A stretch of 64,000 nucleotides of DNA from RH-AL1 sp965277735 (GTDB lineage: Bacteria; Pseudomonadota; Alphaproteobacteria; Rhizobiales; Beijerinckiaceae). The stretch covers positions 1,364,001 through 1,428,000 of the forward strand of contig CBDIDO010000003.1 in the NCBI GenBank assembly GCA_965277735.1, given 5' to 3'. The notes beneath the pieces were generated by a model, which did no database searches, was not told the DNA's origin, and saw only the letters and a list, made by a program, of their open reading frames with translations. Position numbers and translations under genes: made by a program. The number at the start of each line of letters is the position of its first letter. The stretch's first letter is position 1. Shown here piece after piece: positions 1-14,800 of the stretch.

Positions 1-1
1 C

Positions 2-1987
2 CTGCCGGAGAGCTTCGGCAGCCTGCACCGGCTGCTCGAGCGCCAAGCGTATCGGCTGTCCTACTGGCGGGTCGCGGCGAGCGACGTGAATTATCGCCGC
101 TTCTTCGATATCGACGGCCTCGCCGGCGTGCGCATCGAGGAGAAGGCGGTGTTCGAGCGCACCCACGCGCTGATCTTCGAGCTGGTGCGCCACGGCCTGA
201 TCCACGGGCTGCGCGTCGATCATATCGACGGGCTCGCCGATCCCCGCGCCTACGCCGCGGCGCTGCAGCGTGCGATCGGCCCGAACTTCTACGTTGTCGC
301 CGAGAAGATCCTGGAGCCCGGCGAGACGCTGCGGCCGTGGCCGCTCGCCGGCACCACCGGCTACGAGATGCTGAACCTCATCGACGGCATCTTCGTCGAT
401 GCGGAGAACCAGCGCACGTTCGACCGCATCTACCATGAGACCACCGACTTCGGTAAGAGCTACCAGGCCGCGCTGCTGGCGGCGAAGCGGCAGGTGCTGC
501 TCGAGAGCTTTTCGTCCGAGCTCGAGAGCATCGTCTCCGACATGAAGCGGATCGCCGATGCCAATCGTTTGACGCGCGACTATAGCGTCAACGCGATCCG
601 CGTTGCGCTGGGCGATCTCGTCTGCGCCTTCCCGGTCTATCGCACCTACATCACCCCGCGCGGCATTTCGAGCGAGGACCGCACGCTGGTCACCGAGGTG
701 ATCGCGGAGGCCAAGCAGATCACGATCCTGCCCGACCGCGGCGTGCACGACTTCCTCGGCTCGGTGCTGCTCGGCACGATCCCGACGGGCCGCCCCGGCC
801 GCGCCGCGATCCAGATCGTCGAGCGTTTCCGCCGCCGCTTCCAGCAGCTTACCGGCCCGGTGATGGCCAAGAGCCTGGAGGACACGCTCTTCTACCGCTA
901 TGTGCGCTTCCTCGCCTTGAACGAGGTCGGCGGCGAGCCGTCGCGCTTCGGCATCCCGCTCGCGGACTTCCACGCCGAGAACACCGTGCGCGCCAAGACC
1001 TGGCCGCTCGCGCTGACGACGACGGCGACGCACGACACAAAGCGCGGCGAGGACGCGCGGGCGCGCCTCATCGCGCTCTCCGAGGCGCCGGACCTGTGGG
1101 CGCAGGCGCTGGCCACTTGGAAGGTCCAGGCGCGCGGCGTCGCCAAGCCCGACACCAACGATCAGTACCTCTTCCTGCAGGCGATCATCGGCGCCTGGCC
1201 GATCGAGCTTCTCGAGACTGACGATCCCGCGGTGATGCAGGCGTTGCGCGAGCGGCTCGCGGCCTATGTGCCGAAGGCGCTGCGCGAGGCCAAGCGCCGC
1301 TCGAAATGGATCGAGCCCAACGAATCCTACGAGACGGCGACGATCGATCTCTTGAATCGTTTGCTGGCGGATGGGTCGAGCTTCGTGCAGCGACTGCGGC
1401 CGATCCTGGCTGATCTCGCGCGCCGCGGCATGCTCATCTCGCTTGGCCGCACCGTGCTCAAATGCACGCTGCCCGGCGTGCCGGACTTCTACCAGGGCAC
1501 GGGGCTGTGGGACTTCTCGCTCGTCGATCCCGACAATCGGCGCCCGGTCGATTACGCCGAGCGCGCCGGCGTGGTCGCCGCGGGCCAGCCACTCACGACA
1601 CTTTTGCGATCTTGGCATGACGGCGCGGTCAAGCTTCGCGTCGTCGCCGATCTGCTGCGCGATCGGCGTGACAACGCGCTTTTCTACGCCGGGGCCGACT
1701 ATGCACCCTTGACCGTCACGGGTGGAAAGTGGTCGAAGCTCGTCGCGTTCGTGCGTCGCTTCGGCTCGGAACGACTCGTCGTCGTCGTGCCGCGTCTCGC
1801 CGGCAGCGGCAGCGGCGTGTTCGTTATGCCGGTGGGCCAGGCCTATTGGGGTGCCACGACGATCGACTTGCCGTCAGGCCGCTGGCGCGACGTCTTCGAG
1901 GGCCGGACGATCGACTCGAGCGGTTCGGTGCCGGCCGGCGTGGTTCTCGAGAGCCTCCCCTTCGCGGTGATGAGGATGATCGCATGA
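2..1987 (+). CDS. treY: Maltooligosyl trehalose synthase TreY, 5' end outside window
   Basis: GH13 enzyme that turns the reducing-end alpha-1,4 bond of a maltodextrin into an alpha,alpha-1,1 bond; TreZ then releases trehalose. The frame is already open at base 2, so the N-terminus lies outside; 661 residues are visible, against roughly 750-950 for the whole family. Family signatures seen: VNYRRFFDI near visible residue 30, the nucleophile segment GLRVDHIDGL, the acid/base segment VVAEKIL, and a C-terminal block PDFYQGTGLWDFSLVDPDNR. A GTG at 86 lies inside the conserved region and is not the true start. glgE follows after 10 bases on the same strand, so treY is probably part of a larger tre/glg operon; treZ would be expected upstream, which cannot be checked here. 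Confidence 0.93.
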   Translation: MPESFGSLHRLLERQAYRLSYWRVAASDVNYRRFFDIDGLAGVRIEEKAVFERTHALIFELVRHGLIHGLRVDHIDGLADPRAYAAALQRAIGPNFYVVAEKILEPGETLRPWPLAGTTGYEMLNLIDGIFVDAENQRTFDRIYHETTDFGKSYQAALLAAKRQVLLESFSSELESIVSDMKRIADANRLTRDYSVNAIRVALGDLVCAFPVYRTYITPRGISSEDRTLVTEVIAEAKQITILPDRGVHDFLGSVLLGTIPTGRPGRAAIQIVERFRRRFQQLTGPVMAKSLEDTLFYRYVRFLALNEVGGEPSRFGIPLADFHAENTVRAKTWPLALTTTATHDTKRGEDARARLIALSEAPDLWAQALATWKVQARGVAKPDTNDQYLFLQAIIGAWPIELLETDDPAVMQALRERLAAYVPKALREAKRRSKWIEPNESYETATIDLLNRLLADGSSFVQRLRPILADLARRGMLISLGRTVLKCTLPGVPDFYQGTGLWDFSLVDPDNRRPVDYAERAGVVAAGQPLTTLLRSWHDGAVKLRVVADLLRDRRDNALFYAGADYAPLTVTGGKWSKLVAFVRRFGSERLVVVVPRLAGSGSGVFVMPVGQAYWGATTIDLPSGRWRDVFEGRTIDSSGSVPAGVVLESLPFAVMRMIA

Positions 1988-1997
1988 GCGACCAGAC

Positions 1998-4081
1998 ATG
2001 AGCGACAAGGCAGGCAAGACGAAGATCAAGGCGTCCGGAGGCGCCGACAAAAAGGGAGCCTCGAAGCACGGCATGAACGTCGAGACGAGATCCTGGAAGG
2101 CGTCCGGCGGCGGCGAAGCGCGCGACGACATCGGCGCCGGCCGCGTCGTCATCGAGGAGGTCACCCCCGAGCTGGACGGCGGCCGCCACCCGATCAAGGT
2201 TGTGGTCGGCGCCGACGTCGTCGTCACCGCCGACATCTTTACCGACGGTCACGAGAAGATCGGTTGCGACGTGATGTGGCGCGCCATCGACCAGAAGGAA
2301 TGGTCGCGCGTGCCGATGGCCTTCGTCGCTAATGATCGTTGGACCGCCACCTTCTCGCCGAACCGCAACATGCGGCATGTCTATACGATCGAGGCGTGGC
2401 GTGACCCGTTCGCCTCGCTTCTTGACGGCATCGGCAAGAAGCGCAAGGCGGGGCACGACCTCGCGGTCGAAGGCGGCGAGGCCGTCGCGCTCATCGCCGA
2501 AGCCGACCCACGTGGGCTGGACAAGCGCGCGCACAAGATGCTGCTGTCACGCCTCGAGCGTTCCGACAACGGTTCCGAGGCGCAGCTCGATCTCATATCC
2601 TCGGCCGACACGCAGGAGCTGATGAAGCGCTGCGGCCCGCGCCACCAGGGGTCGCGCTATGATCGCACGCTCGATCTCGTCGTCGACCGCAAGGCCGCAA
2701 TCTACTCGTCCTGGTACGAGTTGTTCCCGCGCTCGATCACCGAATCGGTCGATCGCCACGGCACCTTCCGCGACGTGATCAACCATCTGCCCTACGTGCG
2801 AGATCTCGGCTTCGACGTGCTCTATTTCCCGCCGATCAGCCCGCTCGGCAAGAAGAACCGCAAGGGCAAGAACAACACGCTGACGCCGACCGAGAGCGAC
2901 GTCGGCTCGGTCTACGGCATCGGCTCGCCGGATGGCGGCCACGATGCGATCCATCCCGAGCTCGGCACGATCGAGGATTTCCGCGCACTGGTCGCGGCAG
3001 CCAAGGACCACGGGCTCGAGATCGCAATCGACTTCGCGATCCAGTGCTCGCCGGACCATCCGTGGATCAAGGAGCATCCCGAGTGGTTCCAGTGGCGCCC
3101 GGACGGGACGATCCAGTACGCCGAGAACCCGCCGAAGAAGTACGAGGACATCGTCAACGTCCAGTTCTACGGCGGGTCGCTGCCGTCGCTTTGGCGCGAG
3201 CTGCGCGACATTATGCTGTTCTGGGTGCGCGAAGGCGTGCGGATGATCCGCGTCGACAACCCGCACACGAAGCCGATCCCGTTCTGGAAATGGGTGATCG
3301 GCGAGATCAACCGGCAATACCCGGATGTCATCTTCCTGGCCGAGGCGTTTACGCGGCCACCGATGATGCGCGAGCTGGCCAAGGTCGGCTTCCAGCAGTC
3401 CTACACCTACTTCACGTGGCGCAACGAGAAGTGGGAGCTCGAACAATATATGACCGAGCTGGCCGGCCCGATGGGCGCGTATTATCGGCCGAACTTCTTC
3501 GTCAACACGCCGGACATCAACCCGCCCTACCTGCAGACGGGCGGCCGCGCCGCGCATCTCGTGCGCTCGACGCTGGCCGCGACGTTGTCGGGCAATTGGG
3601 GCGTCTATTGCGGGTTCGAGCTGTGCGAAGCGCGGCCGCTGCCCGGCAAGGAGGAATACCTCGACTCGGAGAAGTACCAGATCCGCGTCTGGGACTACGA
3701 CCGCCCCGGCAATATCAAGGACTACATCCGCGCGCTGAACCGCATCCGCCGCGAGAATCCGGCGCTGCACGACTTCCGCAACGCGATGCGCCTCAACGCC
3801 TATAACGACAACATCATCGCCTACGCGAAATTCTCCCCCGACAAGACCAACTGCATCTTCGTGATGGTCAATCTCGATCCGCACAACAGGCAGGAATGCG
3901 CCTACGAGATCCCGCTGTGGGAATGGGGGCTGTCGGACAATGGCTCCGTCGAGGTGGAGGATCTCCTCGGCGGCTACAAGTTCACGCTCTACGGCAAGCT
4001 CAATCAGATCGCGCTCGATCCGTACGAGCGTTCCGCGATCGTGTGGCGACTGTCGCCGCCGGCGGATTGGAAAGGCGGCCA

Positions 4082-4085
<4 letters not shown>
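1998..4085 (+). CDS. glgE: Alpha-1,4-glucan:maltose-1-phosphate maltosyltransferase GlgE
   Basis: 695 residues, the normal size of GlgE. The enzyme transfers maltose from maltose-1-phosphate to the non-reducing end of an alpha-1,4-glucan. The N-terminal part (about 50-160) fits the DUF3416 domain; the GH13 barrel follows. The nucleophile is probably Asp420 in MIRVDNPHTKP and the acid/base Glu449 in FLAEAFTRPP. The first ~45 residues are Lys/Gly-rich and look disordered; an internal start there is possible. The stop overlaps the next start codon as ATGA (4082-4085), which implies translational coupling to treS-mak, the source of its substrate. With treS-mak and glgB this makes a complete GlgE pathway. 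The family is certain; the pathway follows from known biochemistry. Confidence 0.95.
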
Positions 4086-7332
<3,247 letters not shown>

Positions 7333-7336
<4 letters not shown>

Positions 7337-9585
7337 CGGCGAGCACGGACCTGACGCAAGGCGACCCGTCTCACGAGGCGTTCCATCGCACGCCTTCCGA
7401 ATGCGTCGATCGCAGCGCGGTATCGGCGATCTGCGCGGGGACGCACGGCGACCCTTTCTCGATCCTCGGGCCGCATGAAGTGTCGCCCGGCGTGTGGGAC
7501 ATCCGCGCCTTCATCCCCTGGGGCGAGAAGATCGAGGCGATCGGCTACGACGATGACGCCATCCTGGCGCCGTTCGAGTCGGTCGATCACGATGGCTTCG
7601 TCGTTGCCCGCGTCAAGTCCGACGGGCGGCCGGGCTACCGCATCAAGATCACGCAGGACGATTTCGGCCACGTGATCTTCGACCCTTATTCGCTGGGGTC
7701 CGCGCTCGCCGATTACGACATCGCGGCGATCACGCATTCGAACGACACGGTGTTCTACTACATTTTCGGCGCACATCCGATCACGCACGCCAAGCTGCCG
7801 GGCATCCGCTTCGTCGTCTGGGCGCCGAACGCACAGTCGGTCAGCGTCGTCGGCGAGTTCAACGCCTGGGACGGCCGCCGGCATCCGATGCGCTGCCATT
7901 ACGAGGTCGGCGTGTGGGAGCTCTTCGTCCCGCATCTGGCGCTCGACACGCACTACAAGTTCGAGCTCAAGGGCCACGGCGGCGCGCATGTGCCGCTGAA
8001 GGCCGACCCTGTGGCGTTTGCCGCCGAGCATCCGCCGGCCACCGCCTCCGTCGCGCACGGCCTGCCGCGCCACGACTGGAACGACGCCGGATGGCTCGCC
8101 GAGCGCGCGCGCGGCGACGATCGCAAGAAGCCGATCTCGATCTACGAGGTGCACCTCGGCTCGTGGGCGCGCATCCCGGAGGAGGGCAATCGCAAGCTCA
8201 CCTATCGCGAGATGGCGGATCGTTTGGTGCCCTACGTCAAGGACATGGGCTTCACCCATATCGAGATGCTGCCCATCACCGAGTTCCCGTTCGATGGCTC
8301 GTGGGGCTACCAGCCGGTCTCGATGTTCGCGCCGACGAGCCGTTTCGGCTCGCCGGAGGATTTCGCCTATTTCGTCGATGCCGCGCATAAGGCCGGCATC
8401 GCGCTGATCCTCGACTGGGTGCCGGCGCATTTCCCGAACGATGCGCATGGTCTCGCCAATTTCGACTCGACGCATCTCTACGAGCACGCCGACCCGCGCC
8501 AGGGCTTCCACCAGGATTGGGGGACCTACATCTACAATTTCGGGCGCAAGGAGGTGCAGGCCTACCTCATCGCCAACGCGCGCTTCTGGCTCGACCAGTA
8601 CCATCTCGACGGCTTGCGCGTGGATGCGGTGGCGTCGATGCTCTACCTCGACTATTCGCGCAAGGCGAACGAGTGGGTGCCAAACCAATATGGTGGCAAC
8701 GAGAACTTGGAGGCGATCGGCTTCCTGCGCAAGATGAACGAGGTCGCCTACCAGGCGGCGCCCGGCATCGTCACGATTGCCGAGGAGTCCACCGCGTGGC
8801 CGGGCGTGTCGCAGCCGACCTTCAACGGCGGCCTCGGCTTCGGCTTCAAGTGGAACATGGGGTGGATGCACGACACCCTGCGCTACATCTCGCTCGACCC
8901 GGTGCACCGCCGTCATCACCATCACGACATGACGTTCGGGCTGCTTTACGCGTTCTCGGAGAACTTCATCCTGCCGATCAGTCACGACGAGGTCGTGCAC
9001 GGCAAGGGCTCGTTGCTCGGCCGCATGCCCGGCGACCAGTGGCAGCGCTTCGCCAACCTGCGCGCCTATCTCGGCTTCATGTTCGCCCATCCCGGCAAGA
9101 AGCTGCTCTTCATGGGCTGCGAGATCGCGCAGCCGGGTGAGTGGAACCACGATACCTCGCTCGACTGGCACCTGCTCGAGCATCCCGAGCACAAGGGCGT
9201 GCAGAGCCTTGTGCGCGACCTCAACCACGCGTACCGCGCGACGCCGGCGCTCTATGAGCGTGATTGCGAGGCCGCGGGCTTCAAGTGGCTCGTCGGCGGC
9301 GACATCGAGAACTCGGTGTTCGCCTTCGCCCGCTTCGGCGATCACGGCGACGTGGCGGTGACGGTCGCGAACTTCACGCCGATCCCGCGCACCAACTACC
9401 GGATCGGCGTGCCGCGGGCTGGCCATTACAAGGAAGCCGTCAACACCGACGCGCAGGTCTACGCGGGCTCAAACGTCGGCAACATGGGCGGCATCGACAG
9501 CGAGCCGGTGCAGGCGCATGGCGAGGATCAGTCGATCGTGCTGACCCTTCCGCCGCTGGCGACGATGATCTTCACGGTCGGCTGA
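7333..9585 (+). CDS. glgB: 1,4-alpha-glucan branching enzyme GlgB
   Basis: 750 residues, full length. Makes alpha-1,6 branches in linear alpha-glucan, completing the GlgE route. Domain order: an N-terminal carbohydrate-binding/N1 region (about 40-140), an N2 (CBM48) domain with FVVWAPNAQSVSVVGEFNAW (about 160), the GH13 barrel with nucleophile Asp431 (GLRVDAVASM) and acid/base Glu484 (TIAEESTAWPGV), the transition-state motif ISHDEVVHGK, and a C-terminal all-beta domain. The start chosen is ATG 7333, which overlaps the treS-mak stop; the frame extends upstream but only over treS-mak coding DNA. It is the last gene of the operon; the convergent phospholipase D gene ends 12 bases beyond, with no clear terminator between them. 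Confidence 0.96.
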
Positions 9586-9597
9586 CGCCTACAAGGC

Positions 9598-11019
9598 CTA
9601 AAGATACGGCATCATCAGCCGCACGCCGGCATCGCGCAGCCTCACCGGGAGGCTGCGCGCCTTGAGCTGCTTGTCGGTCAGGGCCTCGCTGCCCTGGCGC
9701 GAGACGAAGCGCTTGAGCCCGAGCGCCAGCGATTCGTCATACACTTCCATGCAGAGCTCGAAGTTCAGGCGGAACGAGCGCAGGTCCCAGTTCGCCGAGC
9801 CGATCAGGCACCATTCGCTGTCGACGACCATGACCTTCGAGTGCCGGAACGGCGGCGCGCCGAGCTTCACGCGCACGCCGTCCTTCAGCATGCCGCCGAT
9901 GTTGGCGCGCGTGGCCCAATCGACGACGCGCTTGTTGCTGTGCTTGGGGATGACGACGTTGACCTTCACCCCGCGCATCGCGGCGAGCGACAGTGCGGTG
10001 AGCAGGCGGTCGTCGGGCAGGAAGTAGGGCGTCATCACATCGATCGTGTCGCGCGCGCAGGCGATCGCCTGCATCACGCAGAACTCGATCTTCTCGAGGT
10101 CCTGATCGGGGCCAGAGGTGAGGACGCGCGCCTTGGCGGCGCCGGCACTCGGCAGATCCGGGAACCACTCGTCGCCCTCTAGATCCTCGCCGGTGACGAA
10201 GGCCCAATCATCGGCGAAGGCATCGACGAGCTGCGAGACGACGGGGCCGGTGACCTTGAAATGCGTATCGGCGACGGGGTGCTTGGGCTGCAACGCCATC
10301 ACGTTGTCGTTGCGGATGTTCATGCCGCCGGTGAAGCCGATCGTGCCGTCGACGACGAGGATCTTCTTGTGCGAGCGCAGGTTCACGAGCGGCATCCGCC
10401 AGGGCAGGGGCGAGTGCAGGAAGCGCCCGGCCGGCACGCCGCGTTTCTTGAGAGCGTGATAGGCGCTCGACAGGATCCAATTGCCGCCGACGCCGTCGAT
10501 GATGACGCGTACCTCGACGCCGCGCGCCTTGGCCGCGGCCAGCGCCTCGACGAAGCGCATGCCGGCCTTGTCGGTGGCGAAGATGTAGCTGGACAGCCCG
10601 ACCGAGCGTGTCGCGGCGTCGATCGCCGCCAGCATCGGCGGATAGGCCTCGTCGCCGTCCTGATAGACCTCGAAGGTGTTGCCGATCTCGAGCGGGCGGC
10701 GCGAGATGCGGGTGACGCCGCGCTGCAGCGGCTCGAGGTCGTCGTTGGGATCCTCGTCGATCTCCTGCGCGGGGCGGCGCGTGCGAGTGCGCCGCCGCAA
10801 CCGCTGCGCCCGGCGCCGCACCCGGTTGATGCCGGCCACGAAATAGAGGAAGCCGCCGATGAACGGGGCGAGCCACGACAGCCCGATCCAGCCGAGCGCC
10901 GCGCCGACCTCGCGCTTGTTCAACAGCGCGTGCACCGTCACCACGCTGGCCACCGCGAGGTGGAACGGGAGCAGCACGTTGATCTGCAGGTGGTGGTAGA
11001 TGGCGAGGATCAGCGACAA
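9598..11019 (-). CDS. cls: Cardiolipin synthase-like phospholipase D family protein
   Basis: 473-residue membrane enzyme with two PLD catalytic motifs, SHKKILVVDGTIGFTGGMN and RHSKVMVVDSEWCLIGSANWD-type (HxK...D in each). Two hydrophobic segments at about residues 15-30 and 43-62 anchor the N-terminus (PLDc_N-like), followed by an Arg-rich linker (about 66-83). This is the architecture of bacterial cardiolipin synthase ClsA, which condenses two phosphatidylglycerol molecules. A broader PLD role cannot be excluded, so the symbol is tentative. The gene is convergent with glgB and is followed upstream, on the same strand, by tetR, 119 bases away. No regulatory site specific to it was seen. Confidence 0.85.
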   Translation of the reverse strand: MSLILAIYHHLQINVLLPFHLAVASVVTVHALLNKREVGAALGWIGLSWLAPFIGGFLYFVAGINRVRRRAQRLRRRTRTRRPAQEIDEDPNDDLEPLQRGVTRISRRPLEIGNTFEVYQDGDEAYPPMLAAIDAATRSVGLSSYIFATDKAGMRFVEALAAAKARGVEVRVIIDGVGGNWILSSAYHALKKRGVPAGRFLHSPLPWRMPLVNLRSHKKILVVDGTIGFTGGMNIRNDNVMALQPKHPVADTHFKVTGPVVSQLVDAFADDWAFVTGEDLEGDEWFPDLPSAGAAKARVLTSGPDQDLEKIEFCVMQAIACARDTIDVMTPYFLPDDRLLTALSLAAMRGVKVNVVIPKHSNKRVVDWATRANIGGMLKDGVRVKLGAPPFRHSKVMVVDSEWCLIGSANWDLRSFRLNFELCMEVYDESLALGLKRFVSRQGSEALTDKQLKARSLPVRLRDAGVRLMMPYL

Positions 11020-11138
11020 GCGGGCGTGGCTCTGGCGCCGGGTCCGTCCGGCAAAGCTTCATCGCTAAATTTGTCCGCCCACGCCAGCGTCATTCGCGGG
11101 CATCATCTTGGGGCGCGCGCAGCGCAACCCGGCGCGTC

Positions 11139-11774
11139 CTACTTGCGTGACAGCCCCGCCACATAAGTCTCGATGAAAGCGACGAGCTCGGCGTCGACCG
11201 CTTCGACCGGCAGCGCCACGAGCTTGCCCTGGATGCCGAGTGCGACGATGCCGTGCACCGCCGCAAACAGCGCGCGCGCCCGAGCCCTCAGGCTCGCCGC
11301 ATCGAGCGACGGCACGAGCGGGGCGAGCCGTGCCTCGAGCCGGGCGAAGAGCTGCATCTGCGCGGTTGCGAACCAGTCGGGGAAATCGCGCGGCGTCGCC
11401 ATCCGGAACTCGAACAGCGCCCGCCACAGCTCGTGGTGCTCGGTCGCAAAGCCGGCGTAGGCGCGCGCCCAGGCGATGAGCTGGGCGCCGACGTCGGGGT
11501 CGCCGCCTTGTCCCTCCGCGCGCTGGAGCGCCGTGTCGAGCTTGGCCATCGTCCGCTGCCCGACGAGCAGCGTGAGCTCGTCGAGGTCCACGACGAGATT
11601 GTAAATCGCACCGAGCGAAAAACCGCCGCAGCGGGCCAGCTCGCGCGCCCGCAGCCCCTGCAGGCCGTCCGCCGCGATCGCCGCCTCGGCGCAACCGATC
11701 AGCCGCTCGCGCTGTTCGCTGCGTGCCCCTTGGCGCGGACTTAGCTTCGTTTTTTTATCTTGAACATTGTTCAT
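11139..11774 (-). CDS. TetR/AcrR family transcriptional regulator
   Basis: 211 residues. The N-terminal helix-turn-helix covers about residues 20-65 (REL-ARCGGFSLGAIYNLV-type recognition region); the rest is the helical ligand/dimer domain with a TetR_C_33-like WRALFEFRM segment. The start ATG at 11774 lies within the first 13-bp palindrome TGAACATTGTTCA, so the protein probably represses its own gene. It is divergent from the MFS/acyltransferase/acyl-ACP synthetase gene at 11880; by position it is the likely controller of that gene, perhaps answering to a fatty acid or acyl-CoA. The reading frame continues far upstream on the opposite strand of the neighbour, but that is shadow. The ligand is not predictable. 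Confidence 0.88.
   Translation of the reverse strand: MNNVQDKKTKLSPRQGARSEQRERLIGCAEAAIAADGLQGLRARELARCGGFSLGAIYNLVVDLDELTLLVGQRTMAKLDTALQRAEGQGGDPDVGAQLIAWARAYAGFATEHHELWRALFEFRMATPRDFPDWFATAQMQLFARLEARLAPLVPSLDAASLRARARALFAAVHGIVALGIQGKLVALPVEAVDAELVAFIETYVAGLSRK
11761..11773. promoter_or_regulatory. Putative TetR operator 1 (TGAACATTGTTCA)
   Basis: Perfect inverted repeat TGAACA-T-TGTTCA, overlapping the start codon of the tetR gene on the minus strand. The shared core with operator 2 is TTGAACnnnGTTCATA (16 positions, both copies in the same orientation). Position and duplication are read directly; binding by the adjacent TetR protein is inference from the usual arrangement of this family. 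Confidence 0.7.
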
Positions 11775-11792
11775 AGGTGCGATACATACCTT

Positions 11793-11805
11793 TGAACGGC
11801 GTTCA
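11793..11805. promoter_or_regulatory. Putative TetR operator 2 (TGAACGGCGTTCA)
   Basis: Second copy of the TGAACnnnGTTCA palindrome, centred 32 bp (about three helical turns) from operator 1, in the 105-bp gap between the divergent tetR and acyltransferase fusion genes. The same-face spacing suggests cooperative binding of two dimers and control of both promoters. Confidence 0.68.
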
Positions 11806-11879
11806 TACCACTGTCGCCGGGGTTCGCAAGGTCGGCGTCGCCGACTACAAGCGATCTGCGATCGAGCCGAGGTGTTCCA

Positions 11880-14800
11880 ATGAGCCGCACGCTTTTGAAG
11901 AGCCGCAAGTTCGCGCCGCTCTTCTGGTGCCAGTTTTTCTCGGCCTTCAACGATTCGTTCCTGAAGACCGCGATCGTCTTTCTCATCCTCTATCCCATCG
12001 TGATGGCGCATTCCGGCCCGCTGATCCAGCTCGCCGGCGCGCTCTTCATCGCGCCCTCGTTCTTCCTGTCGGCGCTCGGCGGTGAGCTGGCCGACCGCTA
12101 CGACAAGGCGCTGATCGCGCGGCGGCTGAAGCTCGCCGAGTTCGGCGCGGTCGCCATCGCCTGCGCCGGCTTCTTCTTCCATTCGATGCCGGTCCTGTTC
12201 GTCGCGCTCACGCTGTTCGGCATCCTGTCGGCGATGTTCGGGCCGGTGAAATACGGCATCCTGCCCGACCATCTCTCGGTACACGACCTGCCGGCCGGCA
12301 ACGCGCTCGTCGAAGGCGCGACCTTCATCGCGATCATCGCCGGCACGTTCGTCGCCGCGCTCTCCGCCAAATACGGTGGCGACGCCTCGCTGCTGTCGCT
12401 CGTCACGCTCGTCTTCGCGGGGTTCAGCTGGCTCGCCGCGGTGGCCATCCCGCGCAGCGGCGAAGGCGCGCCGCACCTCAAGGTCGACCCCAACGTCCTG
12501 CGCTCGACGTTCCGCCTGGTTGCCGACCTGCGCACCGACAAGCGTCTCTGGCACGGCGGCATCTTCGTTTCTCTGTTCTGGCTCGTCGGCGCGATCGTCT
12601 TCGGCCTGCTGCCCCCGATGGTGAAGGTCACGCTCGGCGGCAGCGAGCTCGTCGTCTCGGTCTATCTCGCGCTGTTTGCGATCGGCATCGCGGTCGGTTC
12701 GGGCCTCGCCTCGTGGATCGTCGACGGACGCACGCTGACGCTGCCGACGCCGATCGCGGCGGTCCTCATCGGGCTCGTCTCGCTCGATCTCGCCTGGACG
12801 CTGCATGGCGTCGTGCCGCATGCCGGCATGCTCGAGGTCGGCGAGTTCTTCAAGGACCCGCGCTCCTGGCGCGTCGGCATCGATCTCGGCCTGCTGGCGA
12901 TGGGCGGCGGCCTGTTCGTCGTGCCCTCGTTCGCCGCGGTGCAGGCATGGGCGCCGGCCGACCATCGCGCGCGCATCGTCGCCGCGGTCAACGTGCTCTC
13001 GGCCCTCCTCATGGTGACCGGCTCGCTGTCGGTCGCCGGCCTGCAGGCCATCGGCTGGACGATGCCGATGATCTTCGTCGCCCTCGGCGTCGGCGCGCTG
13101 CTGTCCTCGGTCTGGATCTTCTGGGTGCTGCCGACGAACTGGTTGCGCGACTTGGCGGCGATTGTATTCCGGCTCGTCTATCGCCTCGAGGTCGAGGGAG
13201 TCGAAAACGTCGCCAAGGCCGGCCCCAACGCGATCATCGCGCTGAACCACGTCAGCCTGCTCGACGCCGAGATCGCCTTCTCGATCCTCGACAACAACCC
13301 GGTCTTCGCGATCGACCACCAGTTCGCGCAGAAATGGTGGATGAAGCCGATCGTCAAATACATGCACGCGCTGCCGCTCGACCCGACGCGGCCGCTCGCC
13401 ACGCGGCAGCTCATCAACGAGGTGAAGGGCGGCTCGACGCTGGTGATCTTCCCCGAGGGTCGTCTGACGCGCACCGGCAGCCTGATGAAGGTCTATGACG
13501 GTCCCGGCCTCATCGCCGACAAGGCCGGCGTGCCGGTCGTGCCCGTCCGCATCGAGGGCGCGGAGAAGTCGCGCTTCTCCTATCTGACTCGCTCGCAGGT
13601 GAACCGCGGCTTCTTCCCGCGCATCAAGGTGACGGTGCTCGAGCCGCAGCGCATCGTCGTGCCCGAGAACCTCAAGGGCCGCGCCCGCCGCCAGGCCGCC
13701 GGCGCCGCGCTCTACGACATCATGTCGGAGATGGTGTTCCGGACGACCTCCACCGACCGCACCATCTTCCAGGCGACGGTGGATGCGGCGCTGGAATACG
13801 GGCCGAAGCATATCGCGCTGGAAGACCCGATCGCCGGTCCGATGACCTACAAGCGCACGCTGATCAGCGCCCGCGTGCTCGGCGGCAAGCTGATGCCGCT
13901 GGCCCCGCTCGGCGGCAAGATCGGCGTGATGCTGCCGACCTCGGTCGGCTGCGTGGTCACGCTGCTTGGTTTGATGTCGGCCGGCCGCGTCGTCGCGATG
14001 GTCAACTTCTCCGCCGGCGCGGCGGCGATCAAGTCGGCCGGCAAGGCGGCGCAGTTCGACACGATCGTCACGTCGCGCGCCTTCGTCGAGAAGGGCAAGC
14101 TCGACAAGCTGCTCGCCGACATCGGGCAGGTGTTCAAGATCGTCTATCTCGAGGATATCCGCGCCAAGATCACGACGCCCGACAAGCTCATTGGGGCGTT
14201 GAAATGGAAGAAGCCGCTGGTGCGCCCGAAGACGCCGTTCGGCGGCGCCAACGAGCCTGCCGCGGTGCTCTTCACCTCGGGCTCCGAGGGCAAACCGAAG
14301 GGCGTGGTGCTCTCCCATCGCAACATGCTGTCGAACGCCGCGCAGGCGCGCTCGATGATCGACTTCGGCCGCGAGGACATCGTTTTCAACGCGCTGCCGA
14401 TGTTCCATGCGCTGGGGCTGACCGACGGCATGATCGTCCCGCTGGTCTTCGGCGTGAAGGGCTACCTCTATCCCTCACCGCTGCACTACCGGATCATCCC
14501 GGAGCTGATCTACGGCTGCAACGCGACGATCCTGTTCGGCACCGACACGTTCCTCGCCGGCTATGCCAGGACGGCGAACGCCTACGACTTCCGCTCGCTG
14601 CGCTACATCGTGGCCGGCGCCGAGCCGGTGAAGGAGTCGACGCGCGCCATCTATCAGGAGAAGTTCGGTGTCCGCATCCTCGAGGGCTACGGCATTACCG
14701 AGATGGCGCCGGTGCTGTCGTGCAACACGCCGATGTTCAACAAGGTCGGCACCGTCGGCCGCCTGTGGCCCGGCATGAAGATGCGGATCGAGCCGGTGCC

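Noticed and set aside
3896..4081. Longer N-terminus for treS-mak (in-frame start at 3896)
   Set aside because: That stretch is the glgE C-terminus read in another frame and is Arg-rich. ATG 4082 with the ATGA overlap fits the family start.
11139..14408. A >1000-residue minus-strand open frame over the acyltransferase fusion gene
   Set aside because: Arg/His/Asp-rich antisense shadow typical of GC-rich DNA. Only its end, after the ATG at 11774, is the real TetR.
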